Shown: in pieces, positions 45,311 through 53,785 of the stretch | Position numbering within the stretch: the first letter of the stretch is position 1 | Layout of the letters: the number at the start of each line of letters is the position of its first letter | NCBI GenBank assembly: GCA_017533795.1 | Contig: JAFWIH010000004.1 | Span: 1-63,408, forward strand | Direction: 5' to 3' | DNA: 63,408 nt | DNA from: Clostridia bacterium | GTDB lineage: Bacteria > Bacillota > Clostridia > TANB77 > CAG-508 | Notes under the pieces: model-generated | Told to the model about the DNA's origin: nothing | The model's input: the letters and a program-made list of their open reading frames with translations, nothing else | Database searches by the model: none | Program-made: the position numbers and the translations under genes

Positions 45311-45335
45311 TATAACATTTTACTTTTTTTATCAA
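45307..45335 (-). promoter_or_regulatory. Promoter of the pyrophosphorylase-phosphoglucomutase operon
   Basis: Minus strand TTGATA (45330-45335), 17-bp spacer, TATAAA (45307-45312). Confidence 0.6.
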
Positions 45336-45340
45336 TACTT

Positions 45341-45799
45341 TTATGCTATTTCTTTTTCTTCCGTAGTATTTAATACCTTTGTATGGTTACTCACTATGTC
45401 TGTCATTTTTTCTTGAACATCTTCTAGCTTATAACAGTTAATAATTTTTATTATTCTATTATCTTTTAAATTCTCTATTTTCTCATTCATGTTCTCTATA
45501 TAATCTACACTTCCTATAACAAAAACTGATAGTTCTTTACCTTTTTTGTTTTTATTAATAATCTCTACTTTGTTATTTCCCCAATTAATATTTAAAATTT
45601 GTTCTTTCTTAGTTTGTGATATATTTATTTTTGAAACTACATCTTTTGCTGTTTTTGTTAAACTTCTTTCTGTAATAATTACTACATTTGCTTTTTCTTC
45701 AATTTTTCTATTTATATATGGAATCATTATCATTTCTAAATGGTAATCACTAGCATAAAAACTACAAACTTTTTCAACCTTTTTTTCTTTTGTAATCAT
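45341..45799 (-). CDS. Hypothetical protein
   Basis: 152 residues; no family recognised, no signal peptide or TM helix. The pattern VVIITERSLTKTAKDVVSKI then LSVFVIGSVDYIENMNEKIE alternates strands and helices like a small Rossmann-type domain, without a visible nucleotide-binding loop. The ribosome site GGAAAG is eight bases before the ATG. It is transcribed toward the sugar-nucleotide operon, 91 bases away, but that operon has its own promoter and operator-like palindrome. Confidence 0.6.
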   Translation of the reverse strand: MITKEKKVEKVCSFYASDYHLEMIMIPYINRKIEEKANVVIITERSLTKTAKDVVSKINISQTKKEQILNINWGNNKVEIINKNKKGKELSVFVIGSVDYIENMNEKIENLKDNRIIKIINCYKLEDVQEKMTDIVSNHTKVLNTTEEKEIA

Positions 45800-46016
45800 A
45801 TCAACACTTTCCTTTCATATATAAATTGTATTTTTGCTTACTGGTAAATTTTACCATCCTTTTAAAAATATGTCAATAATATTTCAAAAATATTTCAATT
45901 TTATTTCATAACCACTTTTTACGTTCTATTGTATATTTTTTTTGTTTTGGCTAATAATTATTTTATAGAAATTTTTTTACAATTTAGCTTTAATTTGTTT
46001 TGTATGGAGGAAACTT

Positions 46017-46655
46017 ATGAAGAATTTCAAAAAATGGATAATTCTAATTTTTTTAATATGTATTTATACATTTTTTTGTGCATATTCGTATGTACAAGCA
46101 ATATCTAATGATTTAAAAGATAGTGTCTTTAGGTTACACGTTATAGCAAACAGTGATAGCAGTGAAGATCAGGCTCTAAAATACAAAGTTAGAGATAATA
46201 TTTTAAATTATATGAAGACCATTAGTTTTAATTGCTCTACTAAAGAAGAAGCTATAAAAACAGTTAACCAGCATATGGATGACTTTAAAAAAATCGCTCA
46301 AGATACAATAGTTTCTGAAGGATTCACATATGATGTGCAAATAGAAATTGGTGAATTTGAATTTCCTTCTAAAAGTTATGGAGATATCTCTTTACCTGCT
46401 GGAATTTATGATGCTTTAAGAATAAAAATTGGAAATGCAAATGGTCATAACTGGTGGTGTGTAATGTTCCCTCCTCTTTGCTTTGTTGATATTACTTCAG
46501 GAATAGTTCCAGAATCTTCTAAACAAGAATTAAAAAACCAATTAACTGATGAAGAATTTACACTAATCTCCAATGCCTCAGACTCAGATATTAACTTTAA
46601 GTTTAAACTACTAGAATTCTTTACAAATTCTGATTTATTAACTGCTAAAAATTAA
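46017..46655 (+). CDS. spoIIR: Stage II sporulation protein R
   Basis: 212 residues. Forespore protein secreted into the intermembrane space, which triggers SpoIIGA to process pro-sigma-E in the mother cell. Seen: an N-terminal signal/TM segment (residues 7-29), then the family core RLHVIANSDSSEDQALKYKV and RDNILNY, and YPSKSYGD-like EFPSKSYGDISLPAGIYDAL and GHNWWCVMFPPLCFVD. GGAGGAAA precedes the ATG. A sigma-F promoter is expected; GTATA at 45931 with GGCTAATAAT at 45949 is suggestive, but the spacing (13) is short. Followed by murA. Confidence 0.95.
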   Translation: MKNFKKWIILIFLICIYTFFCAYSYVQAISNDLKDSVFRLHVIANSDSSEDQALKYKVRDNILNYMKTISFNCSTKEEAIKTVNQHMDDFKKIAQDTIVSEGFTYDVQIEIGEFEFPSKSYGDISLPAGIYDALRIKIGNANGHNWWCVMFPPLCFVDITSGIVPESSKQELKNQLTDEEFTLISNASDSDINFKFKLLEFFTNSDLLTAKN

Positions 46656-46671
46656 TTTATTTATAAAACAG

Positions 46672-46700
46672 TTGTCAAAATATTAATTTTATGGTATATT
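46672..46700 (+). promoter_or_regulatory. Promoter of the murA-walJ-rlmH operon
   Basis: TTGTCA (46672-46677), 17-bp spacer, TATATT (46695-46700), about 50 bases before the murA start. Confidence 0.75.
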
Positions 46701-46754
46701 GCAATATGTAGAAATAAATCTAGCAATTGATTAACTTTTTTGGAGGGAATACAT

Positions 46755-48014
46755 TTGGAAAAATTAGTTATAAAAGGTGGTACACCATTAAAAGGAGAGG
46801 TTACAATAAGTGGTGCAAAAAACGCAGCTGTTGCCATTTTACCCGCTACGCTTTTAATTAATGGTGTTTGTAAAATAGAAAATTTACCTAACATTAGTGA
46901 TGTTAAAATTTCATGTGAAATACTAAAAGCTTTAGGAGCTAAGATAACTTGGGATGGCCCTAATGAAATAACTATAGATACAAGAAATATTGATACAACA
47001 GTAGCTCCTATAGAACTTACCAGCAAGTTTAGAGCATCTTATTATATTATAGGAGCTATGCTTAGTAGAAAAGGTGATATTACAGTTGGTATGCCTGGAG
47101 GATGTCAATTAGGTGCAAGACCAATTGACCAACATATTAAAGGATTTGAAGCACTTGGTGCAACAGTTGATGTTGAAAAAGGAAAGATTAAAGCACATGC
47201 CAATGGTCTAACTGGTACTTCAATTTATATGGATATTACCTCTGTTGGTGCAACAATCAATGTAATGCTATCAGCTGTACTTGCAAAAGGTACAACAACT
47301 ATTGATAATGCTGCAAAAGAGCCTCATATTGTTGACGTTGCAAACTTTTTAAATACAATGGGAGCAGATATTAGAGGTGCAGGAACCGATGTTATAAAAA
47401 TAAATGGTGTTTCTGAATTAAAGGGAGGCACTACATACTCTGTTGTACCAGATCAAATCGAAGCGGGTACTTTTATGCTTGCAGCTGTTGCAACAAAAGG
47501 AGATATAGTTATAAAGAACTGTATCTCTAAGCATTTAGAATCTATAACAGCTAAAGTAATTGAGGTTGGTGGCCAAGTTGAAGATTATGGTGATAGTATG
47601 AGAGTATACTGTAACAATAGACCTCATAAAGCTAACATTAAGACACTTCCATATCCTGGCTTTCCTACAGATTTACAACCTCAAATGGGTGTTGTTCTTT
47701 CTATTGCAAATGGAACAAGTATTATAAATGAAAGTATCTGGGATTCTAGATTTCAATATACTGCAGAATTAAACAAAATGGGAGCAAAAATTTCTGCGCA
47801 AGGCAAAACCGCATATTTTGAAGGTGTTGAAAAATTAACTTCCGCTCCAGTTTACTCAACAGACTTAAGAGCAGGAGCTGCTCTTATAATTGCTGGAATA
47901 GTTGCAGAAGGTGAAACAGAAGTATATAATCTAGAACACATAGATAGAGGATATGAAGATATAGAGTCTAAGTTTAGAGGACTTGGAGCAAACATTAATA
48001 GAGTTACTGAATAA
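46755..48014 (+). CDS. murA: UDP-N-acetylglucosamine 1-carboxyvinyltransferase MurA
   Basis: 419 residues. First committed step of peptidoglycan synthesis: transfers enolpyruvate from PEP to UDP-GlcNAc. The start is TTG with GGAGG eight bases upstream, giving the canonical beginning MEKLVIKGGTPLKGEVTISG. Seen: the catalytic loop Cys in PGGCQLGARPIDQHIKG (target of fosfomycin in related enzymes), SGAKNAAVAIL, and the C-terminal RAGAALIIAGIVAEGETEV. First gene of an apparent operon with walJ (18-base gap) and rlmH (10-base gap). Confidence 0.97.
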   Translation: MEKLVIKGGTPLKGEVTISGAKNAAVAILPATLLINGVCKIENLPNISDVKISCEILKALGAKITWDGPNEITIDTRNIDTTVAPIELTSKFRASYYIIGAMLSRKGDITVGMPGGCQLGARPIDQHIKGFEALGATVDVEKGKIKAHANGLTGTSIYMDITSVGATINVMLSAVLAKGTTTIDNAAKEPHIVDVANFLNTMGADIRGAGTDVIKINGVSELKGGTTYSVVPDQIEAGTFMLAAVATKGDIVIKNCISKHLESITAKVIEVGGQVEDYGDSMRVYCNNRPHKANIKTLPYPGFPTDLQPQMGVVLSIANGTSIINESIWDSRFQYTAELNKMGAKISAQGKTAYFEGVEKLTSAPVYSTDLRAGAALIIAGIVAEGETEVYNLEHIDRGYEDIESKFRGLGANINRVTE

Positions 48015-48032
48015 TTAATAGAGGAAAAATAT

Positions 48033-48821
48033 ATGCTAAATTTTTGTAGTTTATATAGTGGTAGTAGTGGAAATAGTTTATTTATACAAACAGAAAGCAC
48101 TAGAATCTTAGTTGATTGTGGCGTTAGCTGTAAAAAAGTAGAAGAAGGATTAAAATCGATAGAGGTTGACCCTTCTTCTATTGATGCTGTACTAGTAACT
48201 CATGAACATTCTGACCATGTTAAAGGGCTTGGAACTTTTTCAAAAAAGTTTAATGTTCCCATCTATGCTAACCAAGAAACCCTAGATAATATGCAAACAC
48301 AAGTATTAAAAATTTCTAGCAGTAATATCAATACTTTTAAAGTTGCTGATAAATTTGAAGTTGGAGACCTGTCAGTTTTTCCTTTTTCTATCTCACATGA
48401 TGCAGCAAACCCTTGTGGTTTTAATATTTTTAAAGATAATAAAAAAACAAGTATTGCAACAGACATTGGAACTATGGATAGTAAAACAATTAAAAATTTA
48501 GAAGATAGTATTTTTATTTTGTTAGAGTCTAATTATGATCCAGACATTTTAAGATGTTCACCATATCCATATCTTTTGAAAAGAAGAATAGCTGGTCCTA
48601 CAGGCCATCTACCTAATAATAAAGCTGGAGAAACAATATCCTATTTAATGAATTCTGGCCTTAAAACTGCAATGCTTGGTCACTTAAGTAAAGAAAACAA
48701 TTTTCCTGAACTTGCATATAAAACTGTTGCTGAAGAACTTGTAAATAGCAACAAAGATGTTAGTAAAATTAGTTTAAGTGTTGCAAGTAGAGACATACCC
48801 GGAAAACTTTTAACTATTTAA
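48033..48821 (+). CDS. walJ: Metallo-beta-lactamase-fold hydrolase WalJ/YycJ
   Basis: 262 residues. Seen: start MLNFCSLYSGSSGNSLFI, the zinc-binding VTHEHSDHVKGLG (HxHxDH), and later His in FPFSISHDAANPCGF and MLGHLSKENNF. WalJ/YycJ is a double-zinc nuclease-like protein linked to cell-wall control and DNA processing in Firmicutes; here it is not next to walRK. GAGGAAA precedes the ATG. Middle gene of the murA operon. Confidence 0.93.
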   Translation: MLNFCSLYSGSSGNSLFIQTESTRILVDCGVSCKKVEEGLKSIEVDPSSIDAVLVTHEHSDHVKGLGTFSKKFNVPIYANQETLDNMQTQVLKISSSNINTFKVADKFEVGDLSVFPFSISHDAANPCGFNIFKDNKKTSIATDIGTMDSKTIKNLEDSIFILLESNYDPDILRCSPYPYLLKRRIAGPTGHLPNNKAGETISYLMNSGLKTAMLGHLSKENNFPELAYKTVAEELVNSNKDVSKISLSVASRDIPGKLLTI

Positions 48822-48831
48822 GGAGCTAAAA

Positions 48832-49311
48832 ATGTTAACTATAAATGTAATTTGTGTTGGAAAACTAAAAGAGAATTTTTTTAAAGAAGCAATAGATGAG
48901 TATTCTAAAAGACTTTCTCGCTTCTGTAAATTAGAAATCACTGAACTTTCTGATGAGAAAATTCCCTATAACCCAAACCAAAAGCAAATTGAACAAATTA
49001 AAGAAAAGGAATGTAATAACATTCTTTCACATATAAAAAATGATTCTTACATAATAAGTTTGGATTTAACTGGCAAGCAGCTTTCTTCTGAAGAACTGTC
49101 AGAAAAAATTGACAATTTAAGTTTAACTACAAGTCATGTTACAATTATTATAGGTGGTTCTTTAGGACTAACCAACAATCTATTGGCAAAGTCAAACTAT
49201 GTTCTTAGCTTTTCAAAAATGACATTTCCACACCAATTAATTAGAATCTTTTTATTAGAACAAATATATCGAGCATTTAAAATATCCAATGGCGAAACAT
49301 ATCATAAATAA
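48832..49311 (+). CDS. rlmH: 23S rRNA (pseudouridine1915-N3)-methyltransferase RlmH
   Basis: 159 residues, exact family length. Methylates pseudouridine 1915 in helix 69 of 23S rRNA on assembled ribosomes. Seen: N-terminal TINVICVGKLKENFFKEAI, the SAM-binding knot TIIIGGSLGLTNNL, and C-terminal FSKMTFPHQLIRIFLLEQIYR. The WalJ-RlmH adjacency is common in Firmicutes. AAGGAG lies six bases before the ATG. Confidence 0.97.
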   Translation: MLTINVICVGKLKENFFKEAIDEYSKRLSRFCKLEITELSDEKIPYNPNQKQIEQIKEKECNNILSHIKNDSYIISLDLTGKQLSSEELSEKIDNLSLTTSHVTIIIGGSLGLTNNLLAKSNYVLSFSKMTFPHQLIRIFLLEQIYRAFKISNGETYHK

Positions 49312-49323
49312 TTTATTTTGGTA

Positions 49324-49448
49324 TTGTAGAGAAAATAATTAAAGATATTAAATTATAGAAAGAACGTAAATGTGGGGCACGTTTTTCTCTGATGTATATA
49401 TTATATTTTATTATTTAATTTTTAAGGGGGTAATTATTTTCTCTACAA
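49324..49448. mobile_element. 125-bp inverted-repeat element (MITE-like or structured RNA)
   Basis: TTGTAGAGAAAATAATTA (49324-49341) and TAATTATTTTCTCTACAA (49431-49448) are perfect 18-bp terminal inverted repeats. The 89-bp interior holds a second dyad (AGAAAGAACG / CGTTTTTCT around ATGTGGGGCA) and no ORF. Flanks show no clear target-site duplication. Only one copy is in the window. It fills most of the gap between rlmH and the phosphatase/GT2 gene and lies upstream of that gene's promoter. Confidence 0.55.
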
Positions 49449-49521
49449 GATTAATAACAATTTTTTTGAATGAACTGTATACATAATACATTAACTTGTA
49501 ATATTTGTCAAGTATTTTTCA

Positions 49522-49550
49522 TCGACACATTTCGACAATTATGTTATAAT
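49522..49550 (+). promoter_or_regulatory. Promoter of the phosphatase/GT2 fusion gene
   Basis: TCGACA (49522-49527), 17-bp spacer, TATAAT (49545-49550), 33 bases before the ATG. Confidence 0.75.
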
Positions 49551-49583
49551 ATACATATTAAAAGGCATAGAAAGGAAAAAAAT

Positions 49584-50939
49584 ATGAATCTTATTGTTGT
49601 AAGACATGGTCAAACCGATTGGAATGTAGATAACTTATTACAAGGTTCTACAGATATAGCTTTAAATGAAACTGGTGCTAAGCAAGCTCTTGAAACATCA
49701 AAAGAATTATCTAATATAGATTTTGATGTCATTTTTTCTTCTCCATTAAAGAGAGCCTTAGATACTGCAAATTCTATAAATGCAGGCAGACATTTACCAA
49801 TTATAAAAGACTCTAGATTAATAGAAAGAGAATTTGGAGAATATGAAGGTCAACCAGGAAAAAATGTTGATTTTAAAAAATACTGGGATTATACTGCAAA
49901 CATACAAGATTGCAAAGTTGAACCAATACAAAATTTTTTTAGTAGAGTTACTGACTTCTTAAACGAAATAATCTCTAAATATGGTAATACTGAGAAAAAT
50001 ATATTAGTTGTAACCCATAATGGTGTAAATTTAGCTATAGATTCTATTTTAAATGGTATGCCTAACAATATTTTCACTTTAAACTTAGCCCCTTGCAAAT
50101 ATAAAATTTTTGAAAATCCTACATTAGAAAAAGAAAAAATAAAATTTAGTATAATAATTCCAGCATACAATGTCGAACAGTATATAAAAACAACTTTAGA
50201 GTCAATCTTTAATCAAACATACAAAAACTATGAAATTATAGTTGTAGACGATTGTTCAGTAGATAATACATATAGTATTCTAAAAGAATATAATAATATT
50301 AGACTATTTAAGACACCTCAAAATTTAAGGCAGGGTGGTGCAAGAAATCTCGGATTAGATGCTTGTCGTGGTGAATATATTGTTTTTCTTGATTCTGATG
50401 ATACATTATATGATGATTTTGCCCTTGAAAATTTAAATAAATGCATTGAACTAGAAAACAATCCTGACATTATCTACACAGGTATGAAATTTAGCGGAAA
50501 ACGTGATATGATAATTATGCCTACAGATGATAATTGTAAAAAAGAATATAGATTATCAGAGTATAAATGGGCAAATGTTGTATCTATCTGCTGGAAAAAT
50601 AGTTTATTACAAAAAAATAATATTAGGTTTCCAGAAGGAATACGATATGAAGATGTATATTTTTATTTTCTAGGAATAGAAAAGTCTAAAACATATTCTA
50701 TTGGAAACTTTATACTATATGACTATAATAACAGAGATTCAAGTACAACTACATCTTATACTTTAGATCAATCTATTGACACAATAAAAATAATAGGTAA
50801 GCTAGCTAATTTAAAAACTATTATTGATAAAGAAAATATACCTTTATTAAAAAAGAGAATTGAACAACAATGTTCAAGAATTCCCGTTAGATTAGATAGA
50901 GCAATAAATAAATTATTAAATGATTCAACTCAAAATTAA
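49584..50939 (+). CDS. Fusion of histidine phosphatase and family 2 glycosyltransferase
   Basis: 451 residues from the ATG with AAAGGA eight bases upstream. Residues 1-175 are a histidine phosphatase (phosphoglycerate-mutase superfamily): RHGQT with phospho-accepting His8, FSSPLKRALDTA, EREFGEYEG and the second catalytic His145 in THNGVN. Residues 187-451 are a GT-A glycosyltransferase: FSIIIPAYNVEQYIKTTLES, VVDDCSVDNTY, and DSDD at 270-273 for metal and nucleotide-sugar binding. The frame is continuous and the junction (ENPTLEKEKIKF) is short. It converges on a GpgS-like glycosyltransferase; in glucosylglycerate synthesis a GpgS product is dephosphorylated by a histidine phosphatase (GpgP), so a related two-step pathway is possible. 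Substrates are not established. Confidence 0.85.
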   Translation: MNLIVVRHGQTDWNVDNLLQGSTDIALNETGAKQALETSKELSNIDFDVIFSSPLKRALDTANSINAGRHLPIIKDSRLIEREFGEYEGQPGKNVDFKKYWDYTANIQDCKVEPIQNFFSRVTDFLNEIISKYGNTEKNILVVTHNGVNLAIDSILNGMPNNIFTLNLAPCKYKIFENPTLEKEKIKFSIIIPAYNVEQYIKTTLESIFNQTYKNYEIIVVDDCSVDNTYSILKEYNNIRLFKTPQNLRQGGARNLGLDACRGEYIVFLDSDDTLYDDFALENLNKCIELENNPDIIYTGMKFSGKRDMIIMPTDDNCKKEYRLSEYKWANVVSICWKNSLLQKNNIRFPEGIRYEDVYFYFLGIEKSKTYSIGNFILYDYNNRDSSTTTSYTLDQSIDTIKIIGKLANLKTIIDKENIPLLKKRIEQQCSRIPVRLDRAINKLLNDSTQN

Positions 50940-50969
50940 AAGTAGTAGGAATAACCTCCTACTACTTTT
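50938..50969. terminator. Bidirectional terminator between the two glycosyltransferase genes
   Basis: AAAAGTAGTAGG and CCTACTACTTTT pair over an 8-base loop; it overlaps the stop codons of both convergent genes. Confidence 0.88.
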
Positions 50970-51630
50970 AATTTTGTTCTTTCATATTTGCTCTTTTTAA
51001 TATTGCTTTCATAACTTGTTTTGACATTTCTTCTAAAGCTTGCCATTTTTGTGATATATTATTTACTTTTCCAATATGTGCTTCTTCAACTCTTGCACCT
51101 AATGATATTACATCAAGTAAAATTCCAATATCTACACCATAATCTTTTTCAAATTTTATTTTATCAAGTAAACTTTTTTTAGCAGCAATCATTCCACTTA
51201 ATGGCTGTGAAAATTTATATATATCAGGAAATAGAAGATCTAGCATTGGTTTAGCAACTAATTCTGTGACTCTACCGCCTTTTCTTTCAAACATTGATTT
51301 AACAAAGTCTGCATCATCATTTATTATAGGATTAGCTAATTTATAAATAAGGTCTTTTGAATAGTTTGCTATATCTCCATCTATAAAAACAACAATTCCA
51401 TTGTTCGCACATTGGAGACCCCTTTCCATAGCATATCCCTTACCTTTTTGAGGACATTCAACTATTTCAGCTCCAGCTTGTCTAGCTAACTTTTGTGTTC
51501 TATCAGTACTAGCATTATCAACTACTATTATTTGATTAACTATATCTTTTCCTCTAATTGTTTTTATTACTCTTTGAATCTGTCTTTCTTCATTATGTGC
51601 TGGTATTACAACACTAATTTTTGCTTCCAT
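50968..51630 (-). CDS. Family 2 glycosyltransferase, glucosyl-3-phosphoglycerate synthase (GpgS)-like
   Basis: 220 residues from the ATG at 51630, chosen because GAGGAG lies seven bases upstream. Seen: GT-A fold VVIPAHNEERQIQRVIKTI, VVDNASTDRT, the metal-binding DGD at 84-86, and then KGGRVTELVAKPML, QPLSGMIAAKKSL and DYGVDIGILLDVIS, which follow the acceptor-domain pattern of GpgS (GGRVTELVARPLL ... QPLAGE ... GYGVEIGLLID). GpgS makes glucosyl-3-phosphoglycerate from an NDP-glucose. True GpgS proteins are usually longer (about 300 residues), so a different prenyl- or sugar-phosphate acceptor is possible. No TM helix. Confidence 0.75.
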   Translation of the reverse strand: MEAKISVVIPAHNEERQIQRVIKTIRGKDIVNQIIVVDNASTDRTQKLARQAGAEIVECPQKGKGYAMERGLQCANNGIVVFIDGDIANYSKDLIYKLANPIINDDADFVKSMFERKGGRVTELVAKPMLDLLFPDIYKFSQPLSGMIAAKKSLLDKIKFEKDYGVDIGILLDVISLGARVEEAHIGKVNNISQKWQALEEMSKQVMKAILKRANMKEQN

Positions 51631-51728
51631 ATTCCATCTCCTCTTTGAAATCACCTATCTATAAACGCTTATATTATACCACATTATGTAGCATTTGTCA
51701 AAAACATCACTAGTGTCTAAAGACACAC

Positions 51729-52769
51729 TTAAATTTTCATTATCCTTTCAAAAGCTTCAAATTGTGTTTCGGCTTTATTTGTTATTTTATCTTCTATAAT
51801 TAGTTTTTCAAATTTTTCTAAACTTATCTCTTTAATATCATTAATCTCTGAAACGTTGTAGTATTCTTTTATTAAATGTAGATCGTTTATTACATTAGCA
51901 ATTTTATTGCTATAAGATAGTATTGATACTTTTTGTTTAAATACTGCAGATAACACCATAGAGTGAAATCGGCTGCACAAAAAATATTCCATACTAGAAT
52001 ATTTTTTTATAAACTCATCAATTTTACCTCTGTAGCATTCTACTTGAATGTTAGCCAAATATTTTTGTGGTAATTCGCTTAGTAATGTATTTATAGCATC
52101 TTCATCGCCTTCATATTGGCAAAAAGAAAATAAAGTTACCGTCTTTCCTTGTTTAATATAGTTCATAATACTTGTTTTTAATACTTCGTAGTATTTTCTT
52201 TGATAGAAGTTTAATTCTTTTCGGTATTTAAAATTAAGCACAGAAATTCCAACAGTATCCTTTTTTACTCTAAAGGTTTTATTATATGAAAAAACCACAT
52301 CTGGTGCGTATCTAACAGATTGATATTTATTAAAAGTTTCATATGAATTTTTATCTCTAAAACAAATATCCGTAATATTTCTCATAAGCTTTTGGACTTC
52401 TCTTTTGTATTCTTGAGAACTATATGGGCCAAAATTTGAGCTTATAAATAAAAATGGTATGTTATTTTTTTTACAATTTATAGCAATAGCATTTAGTTTT
52501 TTTATTCTCTCTACTCCTCCTGCACGTTCCATAAAAATAGACCCACCAATGTATACTATAGCATCAAATTCTTTTGCAGATACTTGAGCTAAATCATCTA
52601 ATGTATAGTCTTTAAAATGTAAATTTGCGTTTTTGTTATATATATATGTTTTTTCTTGTATTGCTCTTGTATAAAATTGAATATTCTTATATCTGTTAAC
52701 CAACATATCTACAAACAAGTCATCTCCCAAGTTTACTTTTGAATATGCCAATATAAATACATTTTTCAT
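51729..52769 (-). CDS. Polysaccharide pyruvyl transferase family protein
   Basis: 346 residues from the ATG at 52769 (GAGGAG seven bases upstream). Seen: N-terminal FILAYSKVNLGDDLFVDMLV (family G-D motif), VYIGGSIFMERAGG, FLFISSNFGPYSS, ICFRDKNSYETF, and YFLCSRFHSMVLSAVFKQKV (the R-x-H near the active site). CsaB-like enzymes transfer pyruvate from PEP onto cell-surface polysaccharide; many family members have unproven activity. It lies 98 bases upstream of the GpgS-like gene on the same strand, and both probably contribute to a surface glycan. Confidence 0.85.
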   Translation of the reverse strand: MKNVFILAYSKVNLGDDLFVDMLVNRYKNIQFYTRAIQEKTYIYNKNANLHFKDYTLDDLAQVSAKEFDAIVYIGGSIFMERAGGVERIKKLNAIAINCKKNNIPFLFISSNFGPYSSQEYKREVQKLMRNITDICFRDKNSYETFNKYQSVRYAPDVVFSYNKTFRVKKDTVGISVLNFKYRKELNFYQRKYYEVLKTSIMNYIKQGKTVTLFSFCQYEGDEDAINTLLSELPQKYLANIQVECYRGKIDEFIKKYSSMEYFLCSRFHSMVLSAVFKQKVSILSYSNKIANVINDLHLIKEYYNVSEINDIKEISLEKFEKLIIEDKITNKAETQFEAFERIMKI

Positions 52770-52808
52770 GTCTTTTCTCCTCATTTTATATTTTTTATTT
52801 CAAAGCTG

Positions 52809-52837
52809 TTGACTTTGTGTTTCTTTTGTGCTATTAT
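52809..52837 (+). promoter_or_regulatory. Promoter of tRNA-Arg
   Basis: TTGACT (52809-52814), 17-bp spacer, TATTAT (52832-52837); an alternative TATAAT at 52835-52840 gives a 20-bp spacer. The tRNA begins 18 bases after the first -10. Confidence 0.7.
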
Positions 52838-52855
52838 AATATGTGTTAAGCAAAT

Positions 52856-52932
<77 letters not shown>

Positions 52933-52962
52933 AAAATCAAGGATAAATCCTTGATTTTTTTT
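52933..52962 (+). terminator. Terminator of tRNA-Arg
   Basis: AAAATCAAGGAT pairs with ATCCTTGATTTT and runs into T9 directly after the CCA end. The T-rich complement could also serve the convergent TPM gene. Confidence 0.9.
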
Positions 52963-52999
52963 TGCTTTTTTTATAAATTGTATACTATATACTTTTATG

Positions 53000-53785
53000 C
53001 TAAAAGCCGTGACTTCCACCGCTTCCGGAGAAACCTCCTCCGCCTCCGCCACCTGATGAACCTCCTCCACCTGATGAACTGCTATCACTTACAGGTGAGT
53101 ATACTCTGTGTGTACCTGTTTTTGCTACTTCTATAGGTGTGTGTTCAAGGGCAACTACACATTCATTTATTAATTCTCTTTTTGTTGCTTTCTTATTACC
53201 TGATATCAACATAAAAAACCCATAGCTTGCAAATAAAGATATCATAACAGATAGTATAGCATTACAAATATACTTCATTGATTCTGCTATTTTTTCGCCA
53301 TTTAACAAATTATTAATCTGCGAAAAAGTTTCTCTAGCACATTGGTAGTAATTTCCTCTTTTAGCATATGTATAAACATTGTCCATAATTGTATCGCACT
53401 TACCATTTGTTATTATTTTTTCCAAACCTCCTGTTGCACATACACAAATTTGTCTTTTATTCATATCTATATAGAAAGCTACTCCTCTTCTATTTCCTAG
53501 TTTAGAATAATAATAATTTTGTATATATTTTAATGAAGTAGAACTATTATATGTATTTGTTGTTTTAAACATAACAATTCCAAACTCTGTTAATACTTCC
53601 ATTTGAGTTTTTAATTGTTGTTCTTCACTAGATGTTAATAAATCTGCATCATCTTCTATTATAATAGAAGAGTTATTATTTGTAGTATTACTTTGTGTAT
53701 CTGTTGCTACTACAAATGTATTTGGAAGCAAAACCAAGGCCAACAAACTTATAATTAAGTTAAATACTAAAGCTTTTTTATGCAT
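53000..53785 (-). CDS. TPM domain protein (TPM_phosphatase/YgcG family)
   Basis: About 261 residues; the ATG at 53785 has GGAGG eight bases upstream (ATG 53791 is too close to it). Signal peptide (residues 5-27), TPM domain (about 40-150; DDADLLTSSEEQQLKTQM, KLGNRRGVAFYIDMNKRQI), a TM helix (about 172-194) and a C-terminal tail rich in Ser and Gly ending in GGGGGGGFSGSGGSHGF-type repeats. TPM proteins are membrane-anchored on the outer face, with proposed roles in photosystem II repair in plants and unclear roles in Firmicutes. The gene overlaps the zinc-ribbon gene upstream, and this pair recurs in Clostridia, suggesting a functional couple. Confidence 0.88.
   Translation of the reverse strand: MHKKALVFNLIISLLALVLLPNTFVVATDTQSNTTNNNSSIIIEDDADLLTSSEEQQLKTQMEVLTEFGIVMFKTTNTYNSSTSLKYIQNYYYSKLGNRRGVAFYIDMNKRQICVCATGGLEKIITNGKCDTIMDNVYTYAKRGNYYQCARETFSQINNLLNGEKIAESMKYICNAILSVMISLFASYGFFMLISGNKKATKRELINECVVALEHTPIEVAKTGTHRVYSPVSDSSSSGGGGSSGGGGGGGFSGSGGSHGF

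Noticed and set aside
45931..45958. Sigma-F promoter of spoIIR
   Set aside because: GTATA and a GG-type -10 are present, but the spacer is 13 bases rather than 15-16, and the -10 fits poorly, so it is left out as a feature.
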